Shown: positions 22,456 to 30,329 of the stretch, in pieces | How positions within the stretch are numbered: position 1 is the stretch's first letter | Layout of the letters: each line of letters starts with the position of its first letter | Origin: a virus | IMG/VR virus record: IMGVR_UViG_3300031951_017423 | Coordinates: 1 to 41,469 of that record | Length of the DNA stretch: 41,469 bases | Strand: one strand, 5' to 3' | The notes under the pieces: generated by a model | The model's database searches: none | Told to the model about the DNA's origin: nothing | What the model saw: only the letters and a program-made list of their open reading frames with translations | Made by a program: the position numbers and the translations under genes

Positions 22456-24006
22456 ATGCTGAAATATAACGTCATTTACCACTCTGATACAGATGTTTCT
22501 GTATTAAAAACAACACTATCTGAAATGGGTGTTGTTGTTCACGAAGAATTTTCTGAACTGAAAGTATTAAACATTTCAGCAAATGATACGTCCTTTTCAA
22601 GTGTCTCAGGCATTATCGCCTTTGAGGAAGATGTAGAAATCAGTGTCACTGCCTCCTCAACTCCTTGGCACTTATTAAGATTGTCCACTCCAATGTTGCC
22701 CATGAAATCCTCATATGCTCCTAAGAATTTCGGTGAGCAGGGGGTTGTCTATTTGGTGGATTCAGGTGTAGATAGTAGCCATGAACAATTTTCAAATACA
22801 AATATCGTAAATCTCCATAGTTATCTTGAAAATGATTTCACCGATACAACAGGCCATGGTACAGCAATGGCAAGTCTAATTGTAGGTAATACATTAGGTG
22901 CATCAAAAAATGCCACATTGAAGAATGTAAAGATTCCCATGTCAGCTAGTACTACGTTAAGTGTGTTGTTGTCAGCATTCAACAGCATTTTATCAGACCA
23001 TACATTGACATCGGGTGTTAAGGTCGTGAATTGTTCATGGACAATACCTAAGAGTCAAATACTTGACACAAAGATTCAAGAACTTCAAAACGCGGGATTA
23101 GTTGTTGTGGCAGCAGCAGGTAATACCGGTGAAGCTGCCGACAATTTCTCTCCCGTTGGTTTAGATACGGTAATAGGTGTGGCTGCTTCAGATGCATATG
23201 ACCGTGTTATCTCATGGGCAACAGGTGCCTCAAGTAATTGGGGCCCTGAAGTTGATGTAACAGCACCTGGCATTGATATTGAAGTGGCGTCAATACATAC
23301 TGAGTCAGGATATGCTACCTCATCCGGAACATCATTAGCGAGTGCACTTGTTTCGGGTGTAGTGTGTCAATACATCACAGCAGACCCAACATTAACCGCT
23401 GACGAAATTAAATCTCAAATTATATTACCACCATATTCTTCAACGGATATATTGTTCCGTAATGAAACCATTTATGGTACAACACCAAATCGTCTAGTAC
23501 ATTGTCTTTTCCTTGATGCATTAATTGAGAATATTAAAACTCCTGTAATCATCAAGGCTGGGGAAACTTCAACGTTCAATCTACAATTAACACAATATGT
23601 AGATGCTGTTAATGTGCACAATGTTGCGATAGGAGCAAGACATCATGAAATTCCTTCTTGGGCATCGTTTGATACAGAAACCAATACATTCACATTCAAT
23701 CCTCCTGCAGACATCACTACCAAGCGTATTGTTATCATGTTGGAGATATTTTTCGAAGGTGAACGATTAGGGGTTCCTGGTGTAGACCTTCGCATCTATC
23801 ACAACGATACCAATGAAGTTGAAACGGAAGAAAATTATCATTTAGTGTTACGTGGAAATGAGAGCGATGTTGTGTATATCACACCTGCTGCATGCGGAGG
23901 GGGCTGTTCCTATTGGACATATTGTAATCCAGCAAGTAGTGGAAAACAACAATGTGTTTGTAGTACCAATTGGGGCGGATACTGTTATACCGGATTGTCC
24001 GTCTGA
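22456..24006 (+). CDS. Subtilisin-like serine protease (S8) with cysteine-rich C-terminus
   Basis: This 516-residue protein has an intact S8 catalytic triad: D102 (VYLVDSGVD), H134 (TTGHGTAMAS) and S293 (SSGTSLASA), with N223 of AAAGNTG as oxyanion residue. Residues 1-65 resemble an I9-type propeptide. Residues ~340-470 form a beta-rich domain. The last ~39 residues hold six cysteines (480, 484, 490, 500, 502, 510) in the arrangement CGGGC...C...CVC...C. No signal peptide is seen. The late promoter implies expression with virion proteins, so it may be a structural or maturation protease, or released at lysis. S8 proteases are known from other T4-like phages of aquatic bacteria, but I do not recognise this tail. 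Confidence 0.9.
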   Translation: MLKYNVIYHSDTDVSVLKTTLSEMGVVVHEEFSELKVLNISANDTSFSSVSGIIAFEEDVEISVTASSTPWHLLRLSTPMLPMKSSYAPKNFGEQGVVYLVDSGVDSSHEQFSNTNIVNLHSYLENDFTDTTGHGTAMASLIVGNTLGASKNATLKNVKIPMSASTTLSVLLSAFNSILSDHTLTSGVKVVNCSWTIPKSQILDTKIQELQNAGLVVVAAAGNTGEAADNFSPVGLDTVIGVAASDAYDRVISWATGASSNWGPEVDVTAPGIDIEVASIHTESGYATSSGTSLASALVSGVVCQYITADPTLTADEIKSQIILPPYSSTDILFRNETIYGTTPNRLVHCLFLDALIENIKTPVIIKAGETSTFNLQLTQYVDAVNVHNVAIGARHHEIPSWASFDTETNTFTFNPPADITTKRIVIMLEIFFEGERLGVPGVDLRIYHNDTNEVETEENYHLVLRGNESDVVYITPAACGGGCSYWTYCNPASSGKQQCVCSTNWGGYCYTGLSV

Positions 24007-24022
24007 TATTTTCTTTTATATT

Positions 24023-24688
24023 ATGCCTACAAAAATTGTAAGTAGTAAAAATCCTGAGTTGAAATTTTGGTGGATTAAAATACCACGAACAGCAACATAT
24101 GCATATTCTAGGTTGTTTGGGTTGTATAATTCTGAATTATTACAGCAACCCAAACATACCCATGAAGCCTACTGGCAGCTAAAAGATATTGAAATGTTAC
24201 CTGCATTTACTGTTGTGCGTAATCCTGTGGATAGATTTTTCTCAGTCCTATCTCATTATCTACATTTACAAGAAAGATGTAAACAAGGTAATTGTATATA
24301 CGAAAGTCCCCCATGTATTTGGCATAGCATAAATATTCCAACTGATAGTGAACAGTCATTATATGAATTTTTCAGTGAACATTGCACTAGTAATATCGCA
24401 GATGCAAAATCACAAATGATATTAAGCGACACTATTTTCAGAACACAGACCTGGTATGCCTACCATCCCAAAGTGAAAATATTTCGTTATGAGAACATCA
24501 CAGAATTCAATGATTGGTTATCAATAGCATTAGGATATGATGTTTCACCACTACAGCGTGTTAATGAAACTCAACCAAAATTTCTTCACAATATAGATAA
24601 ACGTCATCCAGCATTCATTAAAACAGCAGAATATCTCTATAACATAGATTTTAAAACCTTTAACTACCCCTTGCAGTACTTGACATAA
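24023..24688 (+). CDS. PAPS-dependent sulfotransferase-like protein (copy 2)
   Basis: This 221-residue protein has the 5'-phosphosulfate region WWIKIPRTATYAYSRLF (about residues 16-32) and the 3'-phosphate motif FTVVRNPVDRFFSVLSHYL (about 62-80), the order and spacing of Sulfotransfer_2 family proteins. Sequence similarity to the copy at 1906 is limited to these motifs, so they are not a recent duplication. I start at ATG 24023 because the longer frame from 23852 overlaps the protease gene; no good Shine-Dalgarno is visible. It follows the late-promoted protease by 16 bases and is probably co-transcribed with it. Confidence 0.75.
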   Translation: MPTKIVSSKNPELKFWWIKIPRTATYAYSRLFGLYNSELLQQPKHTHEAYWQLKDIEMLPAFTVVRNPVDRFFSVLSHYLHLQERCKQGNCIYESPPCIWHSINIPTDSEQSLYEFFSEHCTSNIADAKSQMILSDTIFRTQTWYAYHPKVKIFRYENITEFNDWLSIALGYDVSPLQRVNETQPKFLHNIDKRHPAFIKTAEYLYNIDFKTFNYPLQYLT

Positions 24689-24708
24689 GGCTGTAAGGGT
24701 GTTAAGTT
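24680..24708 (+). promoter_or_regulatory. Possible sigma70-like promoter for the SleB-like gene
   Basis: TTGACA (24680-24685), 17 bases, TAAGTT (24703-24708). The -35 is perfect and the -10 weak. Expected start near 24715 leaves room for GGAGG (24723-24727) before ATG 24732. Confidence 0.45.
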
Positions 24709-24731
24709 TAATAGATACGAATGGAGGATTA

Positions 24732-25241
24732 ATGACGAAATTCATTAGCATACTAGTAGCATGTGTTCTATTAGCTGTGGTGCCTACCACTCTCTCGCGT
24801 GCGCACGTGCCTGTACTACCCAAAAAGCCATTCAAGGTTATTTCAGAAAAGGAATTGACTTGTTTGGCAAAGAACATAGCATTTGAAGCTCCTGATGAAT
24901 CATACGAAGGAAAGTTGGCAGTAGCCACGGTTACCATGAATCGTGTGAAATCTCGGTCATTCCCTAAGACGGTGTGTGGTGTTGTCTACCAGAGAAATCC
25001 TCGGGGATGCCAATTCTCTTGGACATGCGGTCCACGTGGACGATTGGAAAAAGACATCTATGCTGAGTCACGAAGAATTGCACGAGCAGTATTGACACAG
25101 AATCTTCGACTCACTAGTTTAAAGAATGCCTTGTATTTTCATAATACAAGTGTGAGCCCCAATTGGAGTTTCGCTGAACCCATTAAACAAATAGGAAATC
25201 ATATATTTTATGCCCCAAGAAGAAACAACCCAACCACCTGA
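24732..25241 (+). CDS. SleB-like cell-wall hydrolase, secreted
   Basis: This 169-residue protein starts with a clear signal peptide (TKFISILVACVLLAVVP, then a likely cleavage near SRAHA-like residues 20-25). It continues with the hydrolase_2 domain of spore-cortex lytic enzyme SleB/CwlJ: CLAKNIAFEAPDESYEGKLA, VATVTMNRVKS, FPKTVCGVVYQ, and CQFSW. The conserved Glu in the IAFEA segment is the likely catalytic acid of this glycosidase group. ATG 24732 is chosen for the GGAGG site and because it begins the signal peptide. It is encoded directly upstream of gp33, overlapping it by 32 bases, and is the second exported wall hydrolase in the window. Confidence 0.85.
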   Translation: MTKFISILVACVLLAVVPTTLSRAHVPVLPKKPFKVISEKELTCLAKNIAFEAPDESYEGKLAVATVTMNRVKSRSFPKTVCGVVYQRNPRGCQFSWTCGPRGRLEKDIYAESRRIARAVLTQNLRLTSLKNALYFHNTSVSPNWSFAEPIKQIGNHIFYAPRRNNPTT

Positions 25242-25500
25242 GTTAGAGAATGTTGCCCTTACGGTAACCTATCTCATTACTAGAGAATTCACAAATCCCA
25301 CAGATTTCTCTATGCACATTGAAAAAGAAGCAGTGCGTAGAAAGATTGGTTACATGGAAGCCATTGTGGATTATTGTGAAGAAAATGATATTGACACCGG
25401 GGCGTTAACTGGGTTGATTTCCAATTCTCTGAAAGAAAAAATTCGTGCCGAAGCGGAAGAAATGAATTTGCTCAAGAAAACAAGTAAACTTCCTCTATGA
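25210..25500 (+). CDS. 33: Late transcription co-activator gp33
   Basis: This 96-residue protein matches gp33-type co-activators: TNPTDFSMHIEKEAVRR, KIGYMEAIVDYCEENDID, LISNSLKEKIRAEAEEMN and the C-terminal LLKKTSKLPL. In T4, gp33 bridges RNA polymerase and the sliding clamp gp45 to activate late promoters recognised by gp55; the hydrophobic C-terminal end is the clamp contact. The gene precedes a gp59-like gene and gp32, reproducing the T4 order 33-59-32. It starts within the SleB-like gene and overlaps gp59 at ATGA. Its presence agrees with the TATAAATA boxes in the window. Confidence 0.88.
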   Translation: MPQEETTQPPELENVALTVTYLITREFTNPTDFSMHIEKEAVRRKIGYMEAIVDYCEENDIDTGALTGLISNSLKEKIRAEAEEMNLLKKTSKLPL

Positions 25501-26081
25501 CCATTAACGAAGCCTACAAAATTTACACGGCGTTACGATTACACTTCACAACAGACAACTTTGATATACGAAATGGTGTTCCTCCCAGAGCACCTAAGAC
25601 AGGTGTAAAGACGGCGTTCAGTAAAAAGCTAGAACAAATGATGAAACAGTATAATTATGATTCAGAAGCATTTGTAGGATTTCTCGTATCAAATTTTTTG
25701 TCTGGGCATGAATGGGGTGCCATTTTTGAACCCACAGGGCATGAAGTATATCTTGAATGGAAAAAAATTCAAGAAAGATTAACATATACATTTACACAAG
25801 ACATTGACTTTCTCACATTACAAGTGAATAAAGTGGATGATTTATGGAAATGTACAGGTGAACATCCGGTGATATTGAAGTCGTATTGTGGTAAAAAAAG
25901 TCGGTTGGAAACACTTGTAATTCTAAATAAATTATATAAGTTTAGAGAACAGTTAGATGAACAACTAAAAAATGACCCCGTATGGGCATCAACATCTAGA
26001 CTGGTATACAAATATTCACCGTTTGTTAACATCAACAAGGAAAAATTTTCAATGATTGTAAAGAAGGCCTTCAATGAGTAA
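25497..26081 (+). CDS. 59: Helicase loader gp59
   Basis: This 194-residue protein starts INEAYKIYTALRLHFTTDNFDI and continues with FSKKLEQMMKQYN, a conserved central FVGFLVSNFLSG and the C-terminal basic helices. Both the pattern and the length (T4 gp59 is 217 residues) fit the gp59 loader. That protein binds fork DNA and gp32 and recruits gp41 helicase. Location between gp33 and gp32 makes the call firm. Overlaps are four bases with gp33 and eight bases with the next small gene. Confidence 0.85.
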   Translation: MTINEAYKIYTALRLHFTTDNFDIRNGVPPRAPKTGVKTAFSKKLEQMMKQYNYDSEAFVGFLVSNFLSGHEWGAIFEPTGHEVYLEWKKIQERLTYTFTQDIDFLTLQVNKVDDLWKCTGEHPVILKSYCGKKSRLETLVILNKLYKFREQLDEQLKNDPVWASTSRLVYKYSPFVNINKEKFSMIVKKAFNE

Positions 26082-26262
26082 ACATCACGATTGGGAAGAT
26101 GATGACTATCGTAGTTTCAAGAAGCCCAAAAGAGTAGAAAAAGACAAGTTCGGTAAGCATCGTAAGGCAATTTACGATATGCTTGACACTGAGTTTGACG
26201 AAGATTATTTTAATGATGCATACTCTGATGAAGATTATGATGAGGTGGATGATAGGTATTAA
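26074..26262 (+). CDS. Small acidic Asp/Glu/Tyr-rich protein
   Basis: This 62-residue protein begins MSKHHDWEDDDYRSFKKPKR, has a basic centre and ends with an extremely acidic tail (repeated DEDY-type units). It sits between gp59 and gp32. The acidic tail resembles the C-terminal tails of single-strand-binding proteins and may mimic DNA, but this is inference. No family is recognised. Confidence 0.7.
   Translation: MSKHHDWEDDDYRSFKKPKRVEKDKFGKHRKAIYDMLDTEFDEDYFNDAYSDEDYDEVDDRY
26183..26211 (+). promoter_or_regulatory. Weak candidate promoter upstream of gp32
   Basis: TTGACA (26183-26188), 17 bases, TATTTT (26206-26211), inside the preceding small gene and about 115 bases before the gp32 start. 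A separate promoter for the abundantly needed gp32 would make sense, but the -10 is poor. Confidence 0.3.
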
Positions 26263-26333
26263 TATCATGGCAGGTCCGTAGTATCATACGTTTTACACAC
26301 TAACATACAACGCTATACGCAAGGAGTAACACA

Positions 26334-27251
26334 ATGTCTTACACAAGTTTATCCGATTTACGCAAGTCACGTGGCAATTTCGACAGTCTCATGAAGGAAG
26401 TTGAAAAGATTGCCAACCCTACAAACGAACGCCGCGAAGATGACCGTTTTTGGTCTCCTTCAGTTGATAAGGCAGGCAATGGATATGCCGTGATTCGTTT
26501 TCTTCCTCCCACAAAGGGTGAGGAGCTTCCTTGGATTCGTGTTTGGAATCATGGGTTTCAAGGACCATCAGGTCGCTGGTACATTGAAAACAGCTTGACC
26601 ACATTGAATCTTCCCGATCCTGTATCTGAATTGAATTCAGAACTTTGGAACTCCGGAATTGAGAGCAATAAGGAAATTGCTCGTAAGCAGAAGCGTCGTT
26701 TAAATTACATCGCTAACATTCTTGTTGTAAAGGACTCTGCCAATCCTCAGAACGAAGGTAAGGTGTTCCTGTACAAGTTTGGCAAGAAGATTTTCGATAA
26801 GATTAAGGACATCATGCAGCCTCAGTTTGAGGATGAGGAGCCCATCAACCCCTTTGATTTCTGGAAGGGTGCAAACTTCAAGCTCAAGATTCGTAATGTC
26901 GAAGGATATCGCAATTACGACAAGTCTGAATTCGAACCTGTCTCAGCCATTGCTGATTCAGATGATGACATCGAAACAGTTTGGAATCAGCAACATGCAC
27001 TTCAACCCTTCGTTGATCCCAAGAACTTCAAGAGCTACGAAGAATTGAAGAAGAAGCTCGACATGGTATTGAAGGGAAGCCCGGTTGCTTCCATGACGGC
27101 TGATAAGATTTCTGAGAGCCGGATGGATGAAGAGCCAGTTGCAGAATCTCCTAAGGTGCGTTCTGCCCCAGCCCCAACCTTCAAGTCATCAGGTGCTGAC
27201 GAAGATGACGATGATACTCTAAGTTACTTCGCCAAGTTGGCTGAAGATTAA
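26334..27251 (+). CDS. 32: Single-stranded DNA-binding protein gp32
   Basis: This 305-residue protein has an N-terminal basic LRKSRG-type segment for cooperativity, the core WSPSVDKAGNGYAVIRFLPP, IRVWNHGFQGPSGRWYIENSL, KIFDKIKDIMQP and FDFWKGANFKLKI. It ends in an acidic tail (GADEDDDDTLSYFAKLAED) used to bind partners. T4 gp32 holds zinc through one His and three Cys after this HGF segment. Here the residues that follow, LTTLNLPDPVSELNSELW, contain no cysteine, so the zinc site is missing, as I recall for cyanophage gp32. The ribosome site CAAGGAGTAAC is strong. A bidirectional terminator follows. Confidence 0.93.
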   Translation: MSYTSLSDLRKSRGNFDSLMKEVEKIANPTNERREDDRFWSPSVDKAGNGYAVIRFLPPTKGEELPWIRVWNHGFQGPSGRWYIENSLTTLNLPDPVSELNSELWNSGIESNKEIARKQKRRLNYIANILVVKDSANPQNEGKVFLYKFGKKIFDKIKDIMQPQFEDEEPINPFDFWKGANFKLKIRNVEGYRNYDKSEFEPVSAIADSDDDIETVWNQQHALQPFVDPKNFKSYEELKKKLDMVLKGSPVASMTADKISESRMDEEPVAESPKVRSAPAPTFKSSGADEDDDDTLSYFAKLAED

Positions 27252-27270
27252 TTCTTAGATATAGCTAAAA

Positions 27271-27300
27271 AGAAAAGGGAGCCCGAAAGCTCCCTTTTCT
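27271..27300. terminator. Bidirectional terminator between gp32 and the tape measure gene
   Basis: A perfect 12-bp stem AGAAAAGGGAGC / GCTCCCTTTTCT with loop CCGAAA, with T-rich flanks on either strand. It lies between convergent genes and should stop transcription from both sides. Confidence 0.88.
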
Positions 27301-27301
27301 G

Positions 27302-29434
27302 CTATACTCGCGCAACTCGCTTATCTTGGAATCGAACAAAACTATTGTCTTGTATTCGTATTTCTGTGGGTCCTATTGCAGGAGCTCCACCGCCGCCTCC
27401 TGACACATTGGTGACGACCGTACTGCCACCGCCACCTGTTGGTGCTACCATGGCAGGTATTGAATTTTCTGTTGCCGTTGATACCATCCCTGCTGTATCT
27501 CCAGGTGCGCCTTCTATGGAAGCATTTGACATATCTCTTGCTGCCAATCCGGCATCTATGGCAGCACTTGCTGCCGTGCCTATGCCAGGCACTGTTGATG
27601 CAGCACCTGAGGCAACTTCCCCTAAGGCACCTTTCCAATCACCTGATAGTAATCGTGATGCTCCAAATCCCAATCCTGCCACTAATCCTATACCTGGTAT
27701 TTTCTTTAGTAGTGATTTACCTAATGCTTTGGCACCTACTTTACCTGCTGCTCGCGCACCTAATCCACCTGCAACTCTGGACGCCAAAGGTGCTGCGCGT
27801 GATAGTAATGATCCTCCCTTGCTCATTAATCTTGAGGATCCGCGCATTAAACTTCCCCCTAATCCCTTGGTCTTTGAGAGCATTCTTCCTCCCAAGCGAT
27901 CCATAATCATTTGTCCCATTCCACCACCACCTGATTGTTGTTCTGCACTGGCCACTTGTTGTGCTTCTGCACTTCCCACTTTTGCGGATTGAACAGCTTC
28001 TACTTGCCCCTTCACTTCTTCGTTGGTGAGTGTAGATTGCCCTGAATCTTCTTCACTATCACGTTCTTTATCAATTTTTGCACTAGTCCCTGTATTATCA
28101 GCAATTTTTTCTAAGGCACTAAGAATATTGCTTTGTACTTTACCTTGTTCTTCTAATGCAGACAACAATTCAGTAGGAGCAGCAATGCTTTCCGCTGTTC
28201 TTTCTATCGGAGAAATTCTTCCTTCTTCTGCTGCCATTTGTTCCAATTCTTTTATACTGGTCTTTTTTAATTCAGAAGATGAAAGACCCAATTGTTGATT
28301 CAATTCATCCTTACTGAACAATCCTCTGCCTGATGTGCGTGCAGTTTCTTTACTGATATACTGTCCAGTATCAGTGTCCCGATATTTACCACCCTTGTCA
28401 CGTTGTAGACTACCTTCCACGATGCCACGAATTACTGATACTTCTTGTAGCAGAGATTGTAGTGTTACTAGTACAGCACTATCTTCAGATGCATTTTCTG
28501 TGGCATCACCTATTGCATCCGCCATATCAGAAGTAGTTTCAGGATTTACAGAACCTTGTTCCATTCTACCCATTAATCCTTGTAACTCCTCTTGCTGACG
28601 CATTGCCTCACGTTCAGATTCTATGAGTTGTGCGTTACTAGGAGCTTTTTTATCAGGTTCCAATAGAACACTACCAAAGGCTTGCATGAATCCTTTACCG
28701 GTCGTCACCTTCTTTAAGTTGCCCGTGAGCATATCTTTATATGATTGTCCTTCTTCGGGATTCCAACTTAATCCAGGTGCAAACTTTCGTAAAGCGGCTG
28801 TGGTGTCACCCTTAATGGCATCCATCATGGTAAGACGCTTTTCTTCAGGTTCTTGCATCTTGTTCTGTATTTCTTCAGACAACTTTTTCTGCGTTTCTAG
28901 AGACTTTGTTAAGCGTTCTTTATCTTTCTTCAATGTTGTTAATTCCACAACACGCGCTTCAAGGTCTCTCTTGATTTCTTCTTTTTCTTTCTCTGTGACA
29001 GTTTTATCTTCTTGTGCCTTTTCTTGCCAGTATTTCAGATAACGAACTTCTTCTTCTTTACTTTCCACTTCTTTCTCATTGACGACAATATCCTTCTCCA
29101 CCTTTTCTGTTTGCTTTTCGGTTTGTACAACCATTTTTGCAAACATGGTTCGTAATTCTTCTCTGTCTTTGGTTGTATCACCTTGACTGGTTGCCATTTT
29201 TTTCAAGGCGTTAAGCATGTCTTGAAAAATCTTCTTCTGTTCATCTGAAAAGTCTACTTCGTTTTGAACAGATAAGTTTTCAATTATTGAACCAATACTG
29301 GTTGACATTTGCCCAGCAAATTCCATGTTTCTTTGCAAGTTGTCAGCAGGCGAGGTTTTTAACATACTTGCCTGTAGATTTTTTGCAATCTCATCCTTTG
29401 TTTTATTTGCCTTGGGCTTACTTTTACGAGCCAT
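27302..29434 (-). CDS. 29: Tape-measure/baseplate hub protein (gp29-like)
   Basis: This 710-residue protein has a long charged coiled-coil region (about residues 60-220, rich in Glu/Lys). A Gln/Glu-rich middle follows, then a Gly/Ala-rich hydrophobic stretch (about 530-640; for example KSLLKKIPGIGLVAGLGFGA) and a glycine-rich C-terminus. Composition, size and place directly after the gp26/gp51-like gene and its frameshift ORF identify it as the tail-length determinant. T4 gp29 is 590 residues. The protein sets tail tube length and is threaded through the tube. No hydrolase domain is seen. It is the last gene of the minus-strand tail operon before the bidirectional terminator. Confidence 0.78.
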   Translation of the reverse strand: MARKSKPKANKTKDEIAKNLQASMLKTSPADNLQRNMEFAGQMSTSIGSIIENLSVQNEVDFSDEQKKIFQDMLNALKKMATSQGDTTKDREELRTMFAKMVVQTEKQTEKVEKDIVVNEKEVESKEEEVRYLKYWQEKAQEDKTVTEKEKEEIKRDLEARVVELTTLKKDKERLTKSLETQKKLSEEIQNKMQEPEEKRLTMMDAIKGDTTAALRKFAPGLSWNPEEGQSYKDMLTGNLKKVTTGKGFMQAFGSVLLEPDKKAPSNAQLIESEREAMRQQEELQGLMGRMEQGSVNPETTSDMADAIGDATENASEDSAVLVTLQSLLQEVSVIRGIVEGSLQRDKGGKYRDTDTGQYISKETARTSGRGLFSKDELNQQLGLSSSELKKTSIKELEQMAAEEGRISPIERTAESIAAPTELLSALEEQGKVQSNILSALEKIADNTGTSAKIDKERDSEEDSGQSTLTNEEVKGQVEAVQSAKVGSAEAQQVASAEQQSGGGGMGQMIMDRLGGRMLSKTKGLGGSLMRGSSRLMSKGGSLLSRAAPLASRVAGGLGARAAGKVGAKALGKSLLKKIPGIGLVAGLGFGASRLLSGDWKGALGEVASGAASTVPGIGTAASAAIDAGLAARDMSNASIEGAPGDTAGMVSTATENSIPAMVAPTGGGGSTVVTNVSGGGGGAPAIGPTEIRIQDNSFVRFQDKRVARV

Positions 29435-29446
29435 GGTGGATTCCTA

Positions 29447-29572
29447 TTAGTATTGTTGATTCTTTTTTTGAGCCTTTTTTTCTAAATGACGTATTAACAT
29501 ACCAACGTACACATCTCTTTCCCATGGCATCATATTCTCTAGCTCAGATAAAGAATATTGATGTTCTTGCAT
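29447..29572 (-). CDS. Short ORF, probably the C-terminal half of a frameshifted tail chaperone
   Basis: The 41-residue frame from ATG 29572 begins MQEHQYSLSELENMMPWERD and continues VYVGMLIRHLEKKA. The frame is protein-like also upstream of this ATG (RLTLSHDSVINYYETNFIL), back to the slippery heptamer at the end of the gp26/gp51-like gene. No ATG covers this upstream part, and there is no Shine-Dalgarno before 29572. It therefore is most likely translated by -1 frameshifting as a C-terminal extension, with internal initiation as the alternative. The W-E-R-D/E-x-Y-V-x-M/L-L pattern is familiar from small downstream ORFs in T4-like tail operons. The tape-measure gene begins 12 bases later. Confidence 0.7.
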   Translation of the reverse strand: MQEHQYSLSELENMMPWERDVYVGMLIRHLEKKAQKKNQQY

Positions 29573-29622
29573 CAATATGAAATTTGTTTCGTAATAATTG
29601 ATGACAGAATCATGAGAAAGAG

Positions 29623-30321
29623 TTAAACGAAAAAATTGACTATCTCATTGATGTTTACAATATTATTTCTTGCACACTTTGGGCATGCAAAACGAATATC
29701 GTGATGAATTGCTGGCATTGTGTCAAAAAACAATTTCATCATTTCAAACTGTGTACTTGTCACATTGTCAACAAATTCACGAAAATCTTCTTGTGTAGCA
29801 TTTTCTCTGTTGTATACTTCTTCGTTCGTCTGAATAGTTTCAATACAGTGTGCCACCATATCGTAGATGTCATCAACCGTAGCATCTGGATTTGATAACA
29901 ATGCCAAATGTTCAATTTTTGGATATCGCATCATCACAATTAAATCTTTCGATAACTCTAACCGATTGGTATGATGTTCATTGTATAACACTTCCACTTG
30001 ATTGATATCAATTGTTGATGATGTTGAATGTTTACAATTACCACAGATGAGATTAAATTCAATGATTTCACCCACAGATTTTCCACGTATTTCTAAAAAT
30101 AATTTCTGTACGTCAACCATAGAATGAGTATCACATGACACTGTTCCGTTTGTACACGCCAATACAGCTTCATTTAATGCACGCAACACGGCATTTCTAT
30201 CACCACTTTCAGATGCCAATAACAATAATTTTTCTTCTCTCATGACAAACGGACGAAACGTCACTTTTTGTTTTGACACGGGTAATGTAGTTTCAAAAGT
30301 TGGTAAATGATTTATTTTCAT
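29623..30321 (-). CDS. 26: Baseplate hub / tail assembly protein, gp26/gp51 family
   Basis: This 232-residue protein fits the T4 baseplate (PF12322-type) family. Its N-terminal strand is THLP-like followed by SKQKVTFRPFVMREEKLLLLASES, a family hallmark. A C-x2-C pair lies in the middle (LICGNCKHS) and a second near the end (FACPKCARNN), which together could bind zinc. In T4, gp26 and gp51 act in hub assembly. Its place between a tube-fold protein and the tape-measure gene is the place of the tail assembly chaperone in other tailed phages, and a slippery sequence lies at its end. A late promoter at 30358-30365 could serve it separately. Confidence 0.75.
   Translation of the reverse strand: MKINHLPTFETTLPVSKQKVTFRPFVMREEKLLLLASESGDRNAVLRALNEAVLACTNGTVSCDTHSMVDVQKLFLEIRGKSVGEIIEFNLICGNCKHSTSSTIDINQVEVLYNEHHTNRLELSKDLIVMMRYPKIEHLALLSNPDATVDDIYDMVAHCIETIQTNEEVYNRENATQEDFREFVDNVTSTQFEMMKLFFDTMPAIHHDIRFACPKCARNNIVNINEIVNFFV
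29629..29635 (-). other. Candidate -1 programmed frameshift site (U UUU UUC)
   Basis: On the minus strand the last codons of the gp26/gp51-like gene read AAT TTT TTC GTT TAA, giving the canonical heptamer T TTT TTC in the correct phase, two codons before the stop. Slipping by -1 continues as TTT TTT CGT TTA ACT into the downstream ORF, giving a product of about 291 residues instead of 232. A strong stimulatory stem-loop is not evident by eye. Confidence 0.65.
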
Positions 30322-30329
30322 AATTTATC

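Noticed and set aside
27345-29042. Several long plus-strand open frames opposite the tape-measure gene
   Set aside because: They are Pro/Ser/Cys-rich antisense shadows of a Gly/Ala/Glu-rich coding region, have no ribosome sites, and the minus frame gives a coherent 710-residue protein.
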